64,000 bases of DNA from Nilaparvata lugens (taxonomy: Eukaryota; Arthropoda; Insecta; Hemiptera; Delphacidae). This document shows positions 30,139 through 41,539 of this stretch, one piece after another (positions within the stretch are counted from its first letter, which is position 1; every line of letters starts with the position of its first letter). The notes under the pieces are model-generated. The model was given only the letters and a program-made list of their open reading frames with translations. It made no database searches and was not told the origin of the DNA. Location: the NCBI RefSeq assembly GCF_014356525.2, contig NC_052511.1:48050182-48114181 (forward strand), given 5' to 3'. Made by a program: the position numbers and the translations under genes.

Positions 30139-31355
30139 GTAGATTGTTGGAAGATGTATTAGATGGTACAATTCTAGATAAACATTTATACTCACAATAT
30201 TATCCTTTCACATTCAGATGAATTTGAATAGAAACTGTTTCTCTATTATCTCAACTAAAATTTATCAAATATCATCATCATCATCATCATCAAAAATCGA
30301 CATGATCACTCCAACACTTCTGTTAAAGCTTCTCAAGAGATCCATCAGATCTTCAAGATATCCCATTAAGCGAACCTCATTAGATATTTCAAGTGGGAAT
30401 ACACTTGAAACCGTTCCATCACATTTTAATGAATCTATCAGTTCTGTATCTTATTTATCTCTCCATTATCAAGAATTAATTGACTATCATCCTCTGGCAC
30501 CCTACCAGTGAATAAATTATGCAGAAACTTGAAATTCCAATTAACTCCTCTTCTCCCAAATAAACTCTGCCAAATCGATAAGTAATTTAGACAGTTGCAG
30601 ATTTTCAATTAGTTTGTTCAATAATTGAAGTGAGGTTAATGCTATAATGGCAATGTCCTATATTGCAATCATCACGTCTTGTAATCAATAAAATAATAAA
30701 TAAATTTTACAAACTTCCTCGCGAAATTCCACAATCAAGCTTATTCCCAGCATGATTCATAAACTTTCACAATCAAGTTTATTCCCAGCATGATACTGCG
30801 AGTTTGTAAAGTAATATGGGACGCGTAATTGAGTTGAAAATGTCTGACCTAGCCTACAGTTGAACTCTGTCACTTCAAGGCCGTTCAATGTCAAGATCGA
30901 GGATCGAGGCAATTTAGTTCAATGAATCGACTCCATCCTCAATGCAATTTTTAATGAGTATTAGCCAAGTATCAAGAGCAACTCGCTTTAAACTGTACGA
31001 GTGTACAAAACTACTAATTAAACTGACCAATTGCAAATTTACAATTACTTTACTATTATACAAACAGTCTAATAAACGGAACTAATTAAACTGAAACTGG
31101 ATAATTGCAAATCAGCTTCTTCCACAGCGTTCGAAATGTTTTTGAAATTTTGAAGGAAATGTTTTAAACGTTTCAAAGGAAATGAAGGCTGATAATCCAT
31201 CTATCTTCAACTGTACAAATTGTGTGAGTTTCGAAACTGATTGAAATGTTGAATTGCAAATCTGAAATTCTGCAAACTTTGCAATTACAGTGAGGTCTAC
31301 GTTTGAAGGTGGTTTTAGAGTTTGAAAAGAAGGTGGATTTTCCTTGTTGTGAATA
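30139..31355. other. AT-rich DNA, no confident gene
   Basis: A (CAT)n run at 30268-30292 lies in a 97-codon open frame (30218-30511) with S-rich, AT-biased content and no known signature. Near 30710-30805, CACAATCAAG(C/T)TTATTCCC is repeated and flanked by ACAAACTTCCTCGC / GCGAGTTTGT arms, a small inverted structure. TGAGGTCTACGTT at 31291 resembles a family H end. Confidence 0.35.
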
Positions 31356-31957
31356 ATATCATTTTCGCCACACTGCACAGAAAGCAGCTGTTTTCCAGTC
31401 CCTACGTAGATCTGAAAGACATTGTTTGCAGACGAGTCTCGTCTGACGTCAGAACAGGTTTCTTTCCGGCCTAGGCCGGAAATAGTACTCTCCCCAGCCG
31501 CTAACATGGAAGTCCGTAGTTAATAAGATCGGGCGAGTGTCAACTTTCTTCATCTGAAGTCGCCATTATTTCAGTTCGAATTTCGAATCAAACTAATTCA
31601 GCATTCCCTTCGCAACCATTTTTATTGAATTATTTATTGTTGATTAGCGCATTCCGAATTTTAAAAATGTTTGAAGATGATAAGGCCCATGATATTCCAA
31701 GTGAATTTTTAAAAGAATCTGAAATCCTGACTGCAAATCTTTTACCACTAAAATCAAGAGATAGGTACAATAACGAGTATTCTTTATTTATCCTGTCAGC
31801 AATACCTGTAGTGTGGCGAAAAATATCGGACGCACCACGGGCAAAAATGTTTTTCCAGCTCTCAATCTTTTCTAGTCCTCGCCTACGGCTCGGACTTGAA
31901 AACCGATTTCGAGCAGGAAAAATCCCATTTTCTGCTCTAGGTGCGAAATATACTATT
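31356..31957 (+). mobile_element. Module D, Crypton-like N-terminal relic and inverted module C, copy 2
   Basis: Module D (31361-31520) contains the 20-bp palindrome-like TTTCCGGCCTAGGCCGGAAA and CAGACGAGTCTCGTCTG. A 5' UTR-like stretch follows, then a frame from 31667, then inverted module C (31808-31957). The layout is the same as 17606-21545 without the foldback insertion, so this is a version of the empty site. Confidence 0.65.
31667..31798 (+). pseudogene. Possible Crypton/tyrosine-recombinase-like N-terminus (relic)
   Basis: The frame reads MFEDDKAHDIPSEFLKESEI, then LLPLKSRDRYNNEYSLF, and then runs into module C. The L-P-x-K-S-R-x-R-Y-x-x-x-Y segment resembles the start of the core-binding region in Crypton-type and related animal proteins (LPxKSxxxYxxxYxxF). 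A diverged, frameshifted copy sits at 21243-21345. Only about 44 residues remain and no catalytic domain follows, so this is tentative; it could also be a captured first exon of a host gene. Confidence 0.35.
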
Positions 31958-32097
31958 AAGTATCACATGATTGGTTGGATTAACAGTTACTTCAATACAC
32001 AGTACTCTAAATTATACTTGGTACCGATATCTCATTAACTTATTTGATAGTCTTGAAATGTGTTCTGGCTTGAGTGGAAAATGTACTAGCTTGTACA

Positions 32098-32715
32098 ATA
32101 GTATATTTCGCAACTAGAGCAGAAAATGAGACTTTTCCGGCGCGAAATCGGTTTTCAAGTCCGAGGCCATAGGCCGAGGACTAGAAAAGATTGAGAGCAG
32201 GAAAAACATTTTTGCCCGTGGTGCAAACTCTATTTTTCGCCACACACAAAAATAAACAATAATATATATGAGAATAGTTGTTTACTAAGCACTACCGAAA
32301 GCAGAAGTGGAAGGTGATAGCTCTAGCAAATCCGAGGTAACCTGAATATCAGGAAATTGTCCAAGTACTTTTATTTTTTATTCTGATTTGTCTAAATAAC
32401 CTAAAAGATGATGTTCAATTTTGTGGGAGGTTGAGTTTATACTTTTTTATTCTTTCAAATGACAATAAGATGATATTGTTATAAATGTTTTAATTATTGA
32501 ATAATGATCACAAATAATGAAAAGTTTTTTTGATCAGCTGTTTTTTGATCACCTTTTTCAGCTCCATGTTAGTGGCTGGAAAGGGTAGGTACTCCGGCCT
32601 AGGCCGGAAAGAAACCTGTTCTGACGTCAGACGAGAGACGTCTGCAAACAATGTCTTTCAGATCTACGTAGGGACTGGAAAACAGCTGCTTTCTGTGCAG
32701 TGTGGCGAAAATAAT
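32098..32715 (+). mobile_element. Modules C, Z and inverted D
   Basis: C (32098-32255), part of Z (32256-32570, AAGCACTACCGAAAGCAGAA onward) and D inverted (32570-32715, GGCTGGAAAGGGTAGGTACT to GCAGTGTGGCGAAAATAA). Together with 31356-31957 it makes an outward D ... C / C ... D inverted pair, but the DNA between C and D differs (recombinase-like relic in one, Z in the other). Confidence 0.7.
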
Positions 32716-33254
32716 TTTCCATAGTTTGAGATTGTGTTGAGTTCTGTTGAGTTTATAATATATTGAGTTATTTAGAATATATGAGTTATATATATGAGTT
32801 TTTATGTGTATTTGTGTTGAGTCTTGTTAGATAAAAAAAAAATTGTTAGATTCTGTTAAGTTTCTGTTTGTATAAGATCAATGTTCTGTTTTTCGAGGTC
32901 GAGATCTGGCTTATTTCAATAGCTCCATTTCTGAAGGTGATAAGTTGTTTATTCTATTTCCATCCAGATTAGTTTATTTCTCTTTCCTCTTTGATCCGTA
33001 CCTACCTTCGATTTAAAGGATTGAGCTATCTCTTGATTATACCTTCTCCTTGTCTACCTCAGCCTCATCACAGCCTCTCTCTTTCTATTCTATTCTCAGC
33101 TTCCTTCCTTCAGCATCTGTGACTTCTCTCAAAATTCATCTATAGAGAGGATTTGATGTGAATACAAATATGAATCTGAGTTCCCTTTTTAAATTATTTC
33201 GTCACAACATGTTTCGGCTACTAATGCCATTTGCACTTGATATTTCTATTTATA
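32716..33254. other. AT-rich DNA, no gene recognised
   Basis: Includes a short GAGTTATATATATGAGTTT-type imperfect repeat (32760-32830) and a block (TTTTTAAATTATTTCGTCAC, 33190-33240) that recurs at 39592-39620 around repeat A copy 3. Confidence 0.35.
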
Positions 33255-34033
33255 TAAAAAATCAGGTGTGGCGCACTCACACAACTTTCCTTGCCGTTAT
33301 GAAAATTGATCACCTGACGCTAGTGTTCCCGCGCATCACAAGTCTACTATTCAAAGATTTGAGCCAGCTGGTGACAGGGCAATAACGCTGGAGACACACA
33401 TGGGTCTGCTATCTCTTCATAGTGAATGATTTAATAGAATCAACAATATTTTGCAATTGAATATCACATTTTCTCGAATTTAAAGCTTATTTTCAATTTT
33501 AGGTGAAAATGTTACTGAACATTAATTGTAGAGATTTTCATGCTCAATCTACTTCACTTGATTTTTTTTGTTTCATTGTATCTGAAGCCTGATTATGGGA
33601 ATCTATCTGCATTGCTGGGGCGGAGCTCCTGAAATTTTTACAGATATGGGACTTGTGGCAGTTGATAGAGCTTATCGATGACTATTTTAAGGTATGAATT
33701 TGATCAAAATCGTTGGAGCCGTTTCCGAGAAAATCACAAAAAACCCTGTTTTTGACAACATTTTCGCCATTTTAGCCGCCATCTTGAATTGCATTTGATC
33801 GAAATTGTTCGTGTCGGATCCTTATAGTGAAAGGACCTTAAGTTCCAAATTTCAAGTCATTCCGTTAATTGGGAGATGAGATATCGTGTACACAGACGCA
33901 CATACACTCATACACACACACCACACCACCACATACAGACCAATACCCAAAAACCATTTTTTGCACTCAGGGGACCTTGAAACGTATAGAAATTAGAAAT
34001 TGGGATACCTTAATTTTTTTCGGAAAGCAATAC
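33255..34033 (+). mobile_element. Interspersed repeat family A, copy 2 (one end missing)
   Basis: Starts AAAAATCAGGTGTGGCGCAC and ends TTTTTTTCGGAAAGCAATAC. The terminal ~35 bp with the CTTTCCTTACC hairpin is missing. The CA tract here is short and interrupted (33899-33940). Confidence 0.75.
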
Positions 34034-34289
34034 AGAGGATTTAGTATATTTCAGAGATCTTAGAAAAGTACTGTACTTGAACTCTGAGAAGAAATTTTTC
34101 AGAAATACCTTCATAAAATTACTCTTGTTCCCTTCAATAATCTGAAGTTAGTTGTAAATATCCATATCTTCATGATATTCCATACATATCAACAAATAGA
34201 TTCTTTATCTCCATGATATTTTATATTTGAAAATATTTTCCTCATTTTTTATTTATTCATTCATTCCGGAATGTCCACTTTGGGACACT

Positions 34290-34500
34290 TTGTCCACTTT
34301 TCTCCTTTTCTCCCACTTCTTTCTCCTTTTCTTCTTCTTCATCATCTTGTACTTGTTCTTCCTCTTTTATCACCTTTTTTCTCCTCCTCCTCCTTCTTCT
34401 TCTTCTCCTCCTCCTATTCTTCTCCTCCATCATCTTGTTCTTGTTTCTCTTCTTCTTTCCATCACCTTCTTTCTCTTGTTATCTATTTATTTATCATTTA
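34290..34500. repeat. Pyrimidine-rich (TTC/TCC) tract
   Basis: C/T-rich low complexity; open frames are artefacts. The adjoining CAATCAAATAAAGGACAAAG...TTATGTGCGACTTTCCAATT (34500-34610) resembles the minus-strand 3' ends of non-LTR elements seen at 40800 and 54830. Confidence 0.65.
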
Positions 34501-34757
34501 CAATCAAATAAAGGACAAAGAAACAGACTACAGTCCAAAACTTCTCTTTATCCCAATTTCATGAAATAAATTGTCCAAAATAAAGGTTATGTGCGACTTT
34601 CCAATTCCTCACTAATTTCCACATTGAAACAAAACACAAACACTTGAGAAAATTAATTTCGAATTTAGGAATTATCATGATAAATGATAGTATAATAAAC
34701 CATCTTCGAATCTGTTCTGTGCTAAAGCTAATCTCTTGAAGATTTTTCCAGGTCTTT

Positions 34758-34932
34758 CTTAAGGTGCATACAGATATACGCGTCGCGAACATGAGCAATT
34801 CACTATTAATCAGCTGACTATATCTGTATTTTTACAGAAACGGTATGAGATAGAGATATAAAAAGCTTGGCATCAGCTGATTAAAAGTGAATTGCTCATG
34901 TTCGCGGCGCGTAAATCTGTACGCACCTTTAC
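34758..34932. mobile_element. TTAA-type hairpin MITE (copy 1)
   Basis: Inverted ends AAGGTGCATACAGATATACG and AAATCTGTACGCACCTT, continuing inward through GCGAACATGAGCAATTCACT. A TTAA precedes the left end; the right flank is TTTA. Related elements: 60795-61027 and 62238-62447. Confidence 0.85.
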
Positions 34933-35109
34933 ATCCCACGTTTTTGACCTGATTATAGAGTTAACTAGAACCAACAATAGAGCTATTTCAACTAATTCAA
35001 CCCATTAAAATTACTATTGTATTGTATCTTAGTTGAAGTTGATTGTCCTATCAAGCGCTCAACTTTGGCCCATTCAGTAGTTAATAGTTAGTTTGCGATA
35101 GAAATTAGT

Positions 35110-36750
35110 TGCAAGTAGAATAGAACAAACACAGCATAAGAAGGTATCCCATGGCTTGTAGAATTCATTTGAAGTTTGGGAGTTTTGTATCAAATAATCC
35201 TGTTGTGTATCAAGTTGACATAATACTGTATCATATTATGATGCTTTTGTATATAAACTTTAGATGATACTGTATCATATTATGGTGATACTGTATCATG
35301 TGTGGTGATACAGTAGCATTCTGTTGTGATACTGTATCATTTATGGTGATATAATAAAGAAAAGATACCATAAGAAGATATCCCATGGTTTGTAGAATTA
35401 ATTTGAAGTTTGGAAGTTTTGTATCAAATTATACTATTGTGTATCAGTGTATCAAGTTTAGATGATACTGTATCATTTTGTAGTGATACTATTTCATTCT
35501 GTTGTGATACTATATCATTATTTTATGGTGATACCATAGAGGAAAGGTAGCATAAGAAGGAAGATATTATCCCATGGTTTGTAGAATTCATTTGAAAATT
35601 GGAAAGTTTGTATCTAATTGTGCTGTTGTGTATCAAGTTGAGATAATATTGTATCATATTATGGTGATGATACAGTATCATTCTGTTGTGATACTGTATC
35701 ATTTATTTATGGTGATACCGTACCATAGAGAAAATATAGCTTAAGAAGATATCCCATTGTTTGTAGAATTCATTTGAATTTTTTTGTTTTGTATCAAATT
35801 ATACTGTTGTATATCAAGTTGAGATAATATTGTATCATATTATGGTGATAAAATAGAGAAAAGGTAGCATAAGAAGATATCCCATGGTTTGAAGAGTTCA
35901 TTCAAAGTTTGAAAGTTTTGTATCAATTTATGCTGTTGTGTATCAAGATGAAATGATACTGTATCATATTTTGCTGATACTGTATCATGTATAGTGATAC
36001 TGTATAATTTATGTTGATATCATAGAGAAAAGGTAGCATAAGAAGATATCCCATGGTTTGTAGAGTTCATTCAAAGTTTGAAAGTTTTGTATCAATTTAT
36101 GCTGTTGTGTATCAAGATGAAATGATACTGTATCATGTTATAGTGATGATACAGTTTCATTCTGCTTTGATACTGTATCATTTATGGAGATACCATAGAG
36201 AAAAGGTAGCATAAGAAGATATCCCATGGTTTGAAGGATTCATTTGAAGTTTGGAAGTTTTGTATCAAATTATGCTGTTGTGTATCAAGATGAAATGATA
36301 CTGTATCATGTTATGGTGATGATACAGTTCATTCTGCTTTGATACTGTATCATTATTTTATGATGATACCATAGAGAAAAGGTAGCATAAGAAGATATTA
36401 TACCATGGTTTGAAGAATTCATTTGAAGTTTGGAAGTTTTGTATCAAATTATGCTGTTGTGTATCAATATGAAATGATACTGTATCATGTTATGGTGATG
36501 ATACAGTTTCATTCTGCTTTGATACTGTATAATTTATGGTGATACCATAGAGAAAAGGTAGCATAAGAAGATATCACATGATGATTTGAAGAGTTCATTC
36601 AAAGTTTGGAAGTTTTGTATCAAATTATGCTGATGTGTATCAAGTTTAAATGATACTGTATCATATTTTGGTGATACTGTATCATGTATAGTGACACTGT
36701 ATCATTTATGTTGATAACATAGAGAAAAAGTAGCATAAGAAGATTTCGCA
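35110..36750. repeat. ~175-bp satellite, about ten units, carrying a MITE terminus
   Basis: Each unit contains GATACTGTATCAT motifs, CATAGAGAAAAGGTAGCATAAG and GATATCCCATGGTTTG, then TTGGAAGTTTTGTATCAAAT. Unit starts fall near 35137, 35371, 35553, 35742, 35870, 36039, 36212, 36388, 36564 and 36736. The CATAGAGAAA ... CCCATGGT block equals the terminal ~40 bp of the 7-bp-TSD MITE family. Confidence 0.9.
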
Positions 36751-36905
36751 TAGTATAAGTCGTTAATGTTCCAAATTTCAAGTCGATTTTTTGTTAACTC
36801 AAGCCGATTACTGTCAACTACTGTCTATTATTACTGTTTCGTTGGGGTGAGAGTGTGAGCACAGTACTGTACGAGAGATTACCAGTGCTGAAACTACCGT
36901 ACCAG
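36751..36905 (-). mobile_element. Degenerate piece of the 7-bp-TSD MITE
   Basis: AACTCAAGCCGATTACTGTC, then TTACTGTTTCGTTGGGGTGAG, matches the reverse complement of the MITE interior (CTCACCCCAACAAAACA ... CGACAGTAATCGGCTTGAG). It lies at the end of the satellite, 270 bp from an intact MITE. Confidence 0.65.
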
Positions 36906-37018
36906 AGAGCCTATTGTTCTTGAACATTGCACTATTTATTTATTTTATTTCATTATTGAAATGATGATGGAATTGTTGTATGGAATGGAGAATTTACATT
37001 TTTTTTGGAGGATATAAG

Positions 37019-37295
37019 TATAGAGAAACGATAGCATAAGTAGATATCCCATGGTATAGGGCGTTTATGTCGCAACTTTTACTGTTATCCCAAGCCGATA
37101 GTTCACGTAGTTCTTTCCTATGCAGCTGTGTGACGCTGGTAGTCTCTCAAATATTGTGCCGTTCATACACTATCACCCCAACAAAACAGTACAAATCGAC
37201 AATAATCGACAGTAATCGGCTTGAGATAACAGTAAAAGTTGCGACATAAATTCCCTATACCATGGGATATCTACTTACGCTAATGTTTCTCTACG
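37019..37295 (+). mobile_element. MITE with 7-bp target duplication (copy 2)
   Basis: 277 bp with ends TATAGAGAAACG / GTTTCTCTACG and the same ~80-bp inverted repeats as copies at 742 and 61325. Flanked by ATATAAG (37012-37018 and 37296-37302). Internal landmarks are GTGTGACGCTGGTAGTCTCT and GTGCCGTTCATACAC. Confidence 0.92.
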
Positions 37296-37659
37296 ATATA
37301 AGGATGTAACATACTCTTCCAAGAAGATGAAAACAAAACGAGGTCGATTCAAATTTCTAATTAAACTTCAATGTATTTCAGTTTTCTGCCTGCAACAAGA
37401 TTGACTATCTGCGTTTGTTACGGTTCTAAAAAACTTCTAGCCGTTTCTAAGGCGCTCTCCGTCTGCTTCTATTCTAGTTAGCAATATTCATTTTTATGCT
37501 ATTCAAGAACCTAGCTAGCCGCACTGAAGACGGAAAACTTATTATTTTTTACGACTTGTCTTCCTATTTCCATTAGTCAAACACCATCTACAACTTAAAA
37601 TGGGAAGAGGAAACAGTTACAATAAAGTGTTTTCAGACTGTCCCAGTTTGTGAAATTTG

Positions 37660-37755
37660 AAACAAAGAAGAAGAAAAAGAAAAAGATGGAAAAGAAGAAG
37701 TAATAGTAGAAAAAGAAGAAGGAGAGAAGGAAAAAGAGTTGGAGGAGAAGAATAA
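37660..37755. repeat. Purine-rich (GAAA/GAAG) tract
   Basis: Low-complexity purine run that abuts the MITE at 37756; similar purine DNA continues at 37906-38215. No believable gene. Confidence 0.6.
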
Positions 37756-37905
37756 TGTCCGGTTGCACAACATCCGGTTAAATTTCAACCGTGATTAATT
37801 TCACGAGAACTCCAGAGAAGGCGTTTTTGAAAAGACGGCTTCTCTGATTGGTTCTTGTGGAATTAATCACGGTTAAAATTTAACCGGCTGTTGTGCAACC
37901 GGCAC
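37756..37905. mobile_element. MITE of the CCGGTTGCACA type (copy 1)
   Basis: Ends GTCCGGTTGCACAACATCCG and CGGCTGTTGTGCAACCGGC, with inner arms AACCGTGATTAATT / AATTAATCACGGTT. Flanked by TAA on both sides (37753-37755, 37906-37908), consistent with a PIF/Harbinger-like 3-bp target. Sister copies at 60191 and 61051. Confidence 0.88.
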
Positions 37906-38213
37906 TAAGAAGTGAAAAGGGAGAACCATCAGGTTCAAGTTGCAAAATACAGGTGGAAGAGAGCGAAAAGAAGATGTAGAAGATGACTGGAGAAGAAACT
38001 GAAAAAAGAATGAAGAAGAGGAAGAAGGAGGAAAAAGGAAAGGATTATTGAAGAAGGATAGAAGTAGAAAAAAACATGAGAAATGGGAGGGGGTGTGAAG
38101 GGAGAAAAAGGGAAAAATGATACATGAAAAAGCGAGAGAATAAGTATAATAGGAACAGATAGAAAGAGAGGGAGATGTAGGATAGAAACATGAATAAGGA
38201 TACAAGGAAAGTC

Positions 38214-38402
38214 AAGCTTCGTTACTCCAAAGTTATTAACAAAATGTTAATAACTTAATCCTTATAGATTCTATTAGATTGAACGGAGCTTGACAAACAT
38301 ATATGTTCATCATGTGTATGATAAGTTATGTTCAATCTAATAGAATCTATAAGGATTACGTTATTAACATTTTGTTGATAACTTTGGTGTAAACGCAGCT
38401 TA
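38214..38402. mobile_element. MITE with ~70-bp TIRs (AGCTGCGTTTACACC type)
   Basis: Left arm CAAGCTTCGTTACTCCAAAG...TATAGATTCTATTAGATTG; right arm CAATCTAATAGAATCTATAA...CTTTGGTGTAAACGCAGCTT. The arms pair over about 70 bp around a short loop. Right flank is TTAA and left is TCAA, so possibly a TTAA inserter. Confidence 0.88.
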
Positions 38403-38722
38403 ATAATAGAAAAAAAGAAGCAAAGAAGGATTAGAATGGAGGAGATTAATGAGAAAAAGAATAATAAGTAGAAGTGGGATAGGAAAAGAATGATAACAAG
38501 AAGAGAGATAAAGGGAGGAAGAGGTGAAACAAGAAAAATAAAAATGGAAAAACATAATATATCGGAGAAAAAGGAGAATAAAGAGAATCTGAGTATTGGA
38601 AGATTCAGTAATTGATTAGTGAAATAAATTAATAGAGAGTATAAAATGTTCCATTGTCTTTTTTCTTTAAGGGCTACTATTGAATGTAAATTTTAATAAA
38701 AATATAAATCCGTGTACCCTTT

Positions 38723-38855
38723 TTACTTTCCTTGCCCTATTACCATAGGTAAGGAAAGTATTGCTTTCCGAAAAAAATTAAGGTACCCCAATTTCTAAAT
38801 TTCTATATGTTTCAAGGTCCCCTTAGTCCAAAAAAGTGGTTTTTGGGTATTGGTC

Positions 38856-38939
<84 letters not shown>

Positions 38940-39592
38940 AGTGTATGTGCGTCTGTGTACACGATATCTCATCTCCCAATTAACGGAATGACTTGAAATT
39001 TGGAACTTAAGGTCCTTACGATATAAGGATCCGACACGAACAATTTCGATCTGATGCAATTCAAAATGGCGGCTAAAATGGCTAAAATGTTGTCAAAAAC
39101 AGGGTTTTTTGCAATTTTCACGAAAACGGCTCCAACTAGTTTGATCAAATTCATACCTAAAATAGTCATCGATAAGCTCTATCAACTGCCACAAGTCCCA
39201 TATCTGTAAAAAGGTCAGGAGCTTCGCCCCATCAATGCAGATAGATTCCAATTATCAGGCTTCAGATACAATTGAAACGAAAAAATCAAGTGGAGTAGAT
39301 TGAGCATGAAAATCTCTACAATTAATGTTCAGTAACATTTTCACCTAAAATTGAAAATAAGCTTTAAATTTGAGAAAATGTGATTATTCAATTGCAAATT
39401 ATTGTTGATTCTATTAAATCATTCACTATGGAGAGATAGCAGACCTCATGTGTGTCTCCAGCGTTATTGCCCTGTCACCAGCAGGCTCAAATCTTTGAAT
39501 AGTAGACTTGAGATGCGCGGGAACACTAGCGTCAGGTGATCAATTTTCATAACGGCAAGGAAAGTTGTGTGAGTGCACCACACCAGATTTTT
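38723..39592 (-). mobile_element. Interspersed repeat family A, copy 3
   Basis: Complete copy with a ~80-bp (TG)n tract (38859-38936). Its insertion split GTACCCTTT...AAATTATTTTGTCACGAC, a sequence seen unbroken near 33185, giving an empty-site comparison with only an A/T-run as target duplication. Confidence 0.85.
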
Positions 39593-39670
39593 AAATTATT
39601 TTGTCACGACATGTATCGGCTACTAATGTCTTATTCATGTCGTGACAAAATAATTTAAAAGGGTAGGTAC
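39593..39670. repeat. Small inverted repeat flanking repeat A copy 3
   Basis: AAATTATTTTGTCACGACAT is mirrored by ATGTCGTGACAAAATAATTT after a 25-base loop. The left arm is the same sequence that lies at the edge of the A insertion. Confidence 0.75.
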
Positions 39671-39841
39671 TCAAATTTATTTATTAATTTAGAATGTTCC
39701 ATTCTTTAGACTTCTATATTCTCTAAAAATTCTATATTATCTAGGAATAAATGAAACGTTTCCATGTTAACAAAATAGAAACTACACCTCCTTAAGCCAT
39801 CTTTCCAAATACAAAAGTCTCAAATCTGAATATTATATTAT

Positions 39842-40036
39842 TTGCCGTACTATATACACAGAAAACAGAGTCATCTATTTTTAGAGCAGCCAGACAGTGC
39901 AACCCATTCAGCCGGTGGACTTCTCTCAGAGTCTGACACACTTTCATTTAGAAAAATATTTATGAAAGAAGCGGCTAGTCCAAGTTTGCTTTGCGAATTT
40001 TTTATCCGACAGATTGAGCTGGAAGATCGTAATTAA
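39842..40036 (+). other. Unidentified open frame with protein-like composition
   Basis: Encodes FLEQPDSATHSAGGLLSESD, then FRKIFMKEAASPSLLCEFF, ending EDRN. The codon content is less AT-biased than the neighbourhood and not repetitive. No splice sites I trust, no family recognised. It may be an isolated exon, a pseudogene or chance. Confidence 0.25.
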
Positions 40037-41539
40037 TTTCAGAAAGAAAAAAAATGCGAACTTGTAGCTCCGAGAAATTAAAAATAATCATGGATGAGTT
40101 TAAAAAAGAGAACATTGAAAGGGAAGATGTATTTGAGTTGTAACTGCATCATGGGTTATTATCAGAAGGATTCCTCATAATCGAGGAGTCTCTCCATTAT
40201 ATTACTCTGTACCCTTTATCATCTCTACATCTTTGTATATCTCTATATTCTCTGTACTCGTATATATGAAATGTTGAGATTTGTATCAAAATTATTCGTC
40301 TATATTCAACTATCACATCTTTTTTATCTTCATTAATTCATTTTCGGTTTGAAGCACAATGAGCATAATTTCAATTTCATAAAAAGTATTCTTTACCAGT
40401 ATTATTCTAAACTTGAGTAAACCCTGTGTAAAAAATATTATCTATCAACGGAGAACAATTGTGATTATTGAGTGTATCATATGTGTATCTCAGAATATAT
40501 GAATGAATGAATAATAACTGAAATTTGAAGTGATCCATGTCTCAGGAAATAACTTCATGGTATTGACGAGAAAACATTTATGGTTCATGACGTGAATTCA
40601 AAGATTTCTCTTTCGAATTCTAGAATTCTCTATGTTGAATTTCAAAACTTCTATGTTGAATAATGTCAAACTTTCCCTCTCAAATTTGAATAGAAAATCT
40701 CTAATTAATATGTAACAGTAGTTGTTTATCATTTTTGATAGATATATTGTTCGAGATATGTGCAAAAACCCAAAATATTTATTTATTTATTAGATAGAGC
40801 GAACAATACAATAGTCGGAAAAGAAAAAACAGGCTATTGCCCAAAACTTCTTCAATTTCCTGATTTTGTCACAAATCGTCCAAATATTATGTAGGTTATG
40901 TTCACTCTATATTAAAGTACAAAATATTGTACTTTCACAGGGGGTAGGAGTGAGGACTTTTGATTTATGTTTACCTCCTTACTATTCTTGAAAGAGCTGC
41001 GGGGTGAAAAATTGTGTTCCAAACTTTTCCGTTAACTATTTCGTTGACTGGACTAAGAATAAAACTACACCTATATAATATATTAATTAAATTGTATTCT
41101 TTGCAGATTTTTATACCCTGTTGTGTTTTTTGGGGAACTGTTGGTTTATGAAGAGATGTTAGGTACTCTTGTCAAAAGTTTCTTATTCAGGCTTGAGAAT
41201 TTCTCAAATTAGGCTCAGAATATTCTTCAAGAACTTATCTCAGTTACATCTTGTAGCCTACCTTATGGAATATCCCTACTGGATAATATATTCAGTTTTA
41301 GGAATAAGTTATTATTTCCTTAAATACTTGATAAGAGAGGTAAATTTCGCATGAAATTTAACAGATCTTGGTTTGTGAGAGTCTTGGTGCCAATCATGTA
41401 ATAGGCTACCCAGAGAGTATAAAATGTAACATTCACATATCCTTTACTCTTTCTGGTTAGGCTATACCTTGCGTTGTCTCAAGGCCGTAAAGTATTGAAC
41501 ATTCAACATTTTGTATAATATTTTTCTTATACCTCATCT
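40037..41539. other. AT-rich DNA, no gene recognised
   Basis: A minus-strand retroelement tail-like segment is possible at 40770-40900 (TTATTTATTTATTAGATAGA, then CAAAACTTCTTCAATTTCCT, similar in layout to 34500 and 54830). Nothing else stands out. Confidence 0.35.

Noticed and set aside
30218..30511. 97-codon open frame with a Ser run
   Set aside because: The Ser run is a (CAT)n microsatellite and the remainder shows no family signature.
31625..32038. 137-codon frame read as one protein
   Set aside because: Only its first third (31667-31798) looks protein-like; the rest is translated module C, which is non-coding in other copies.
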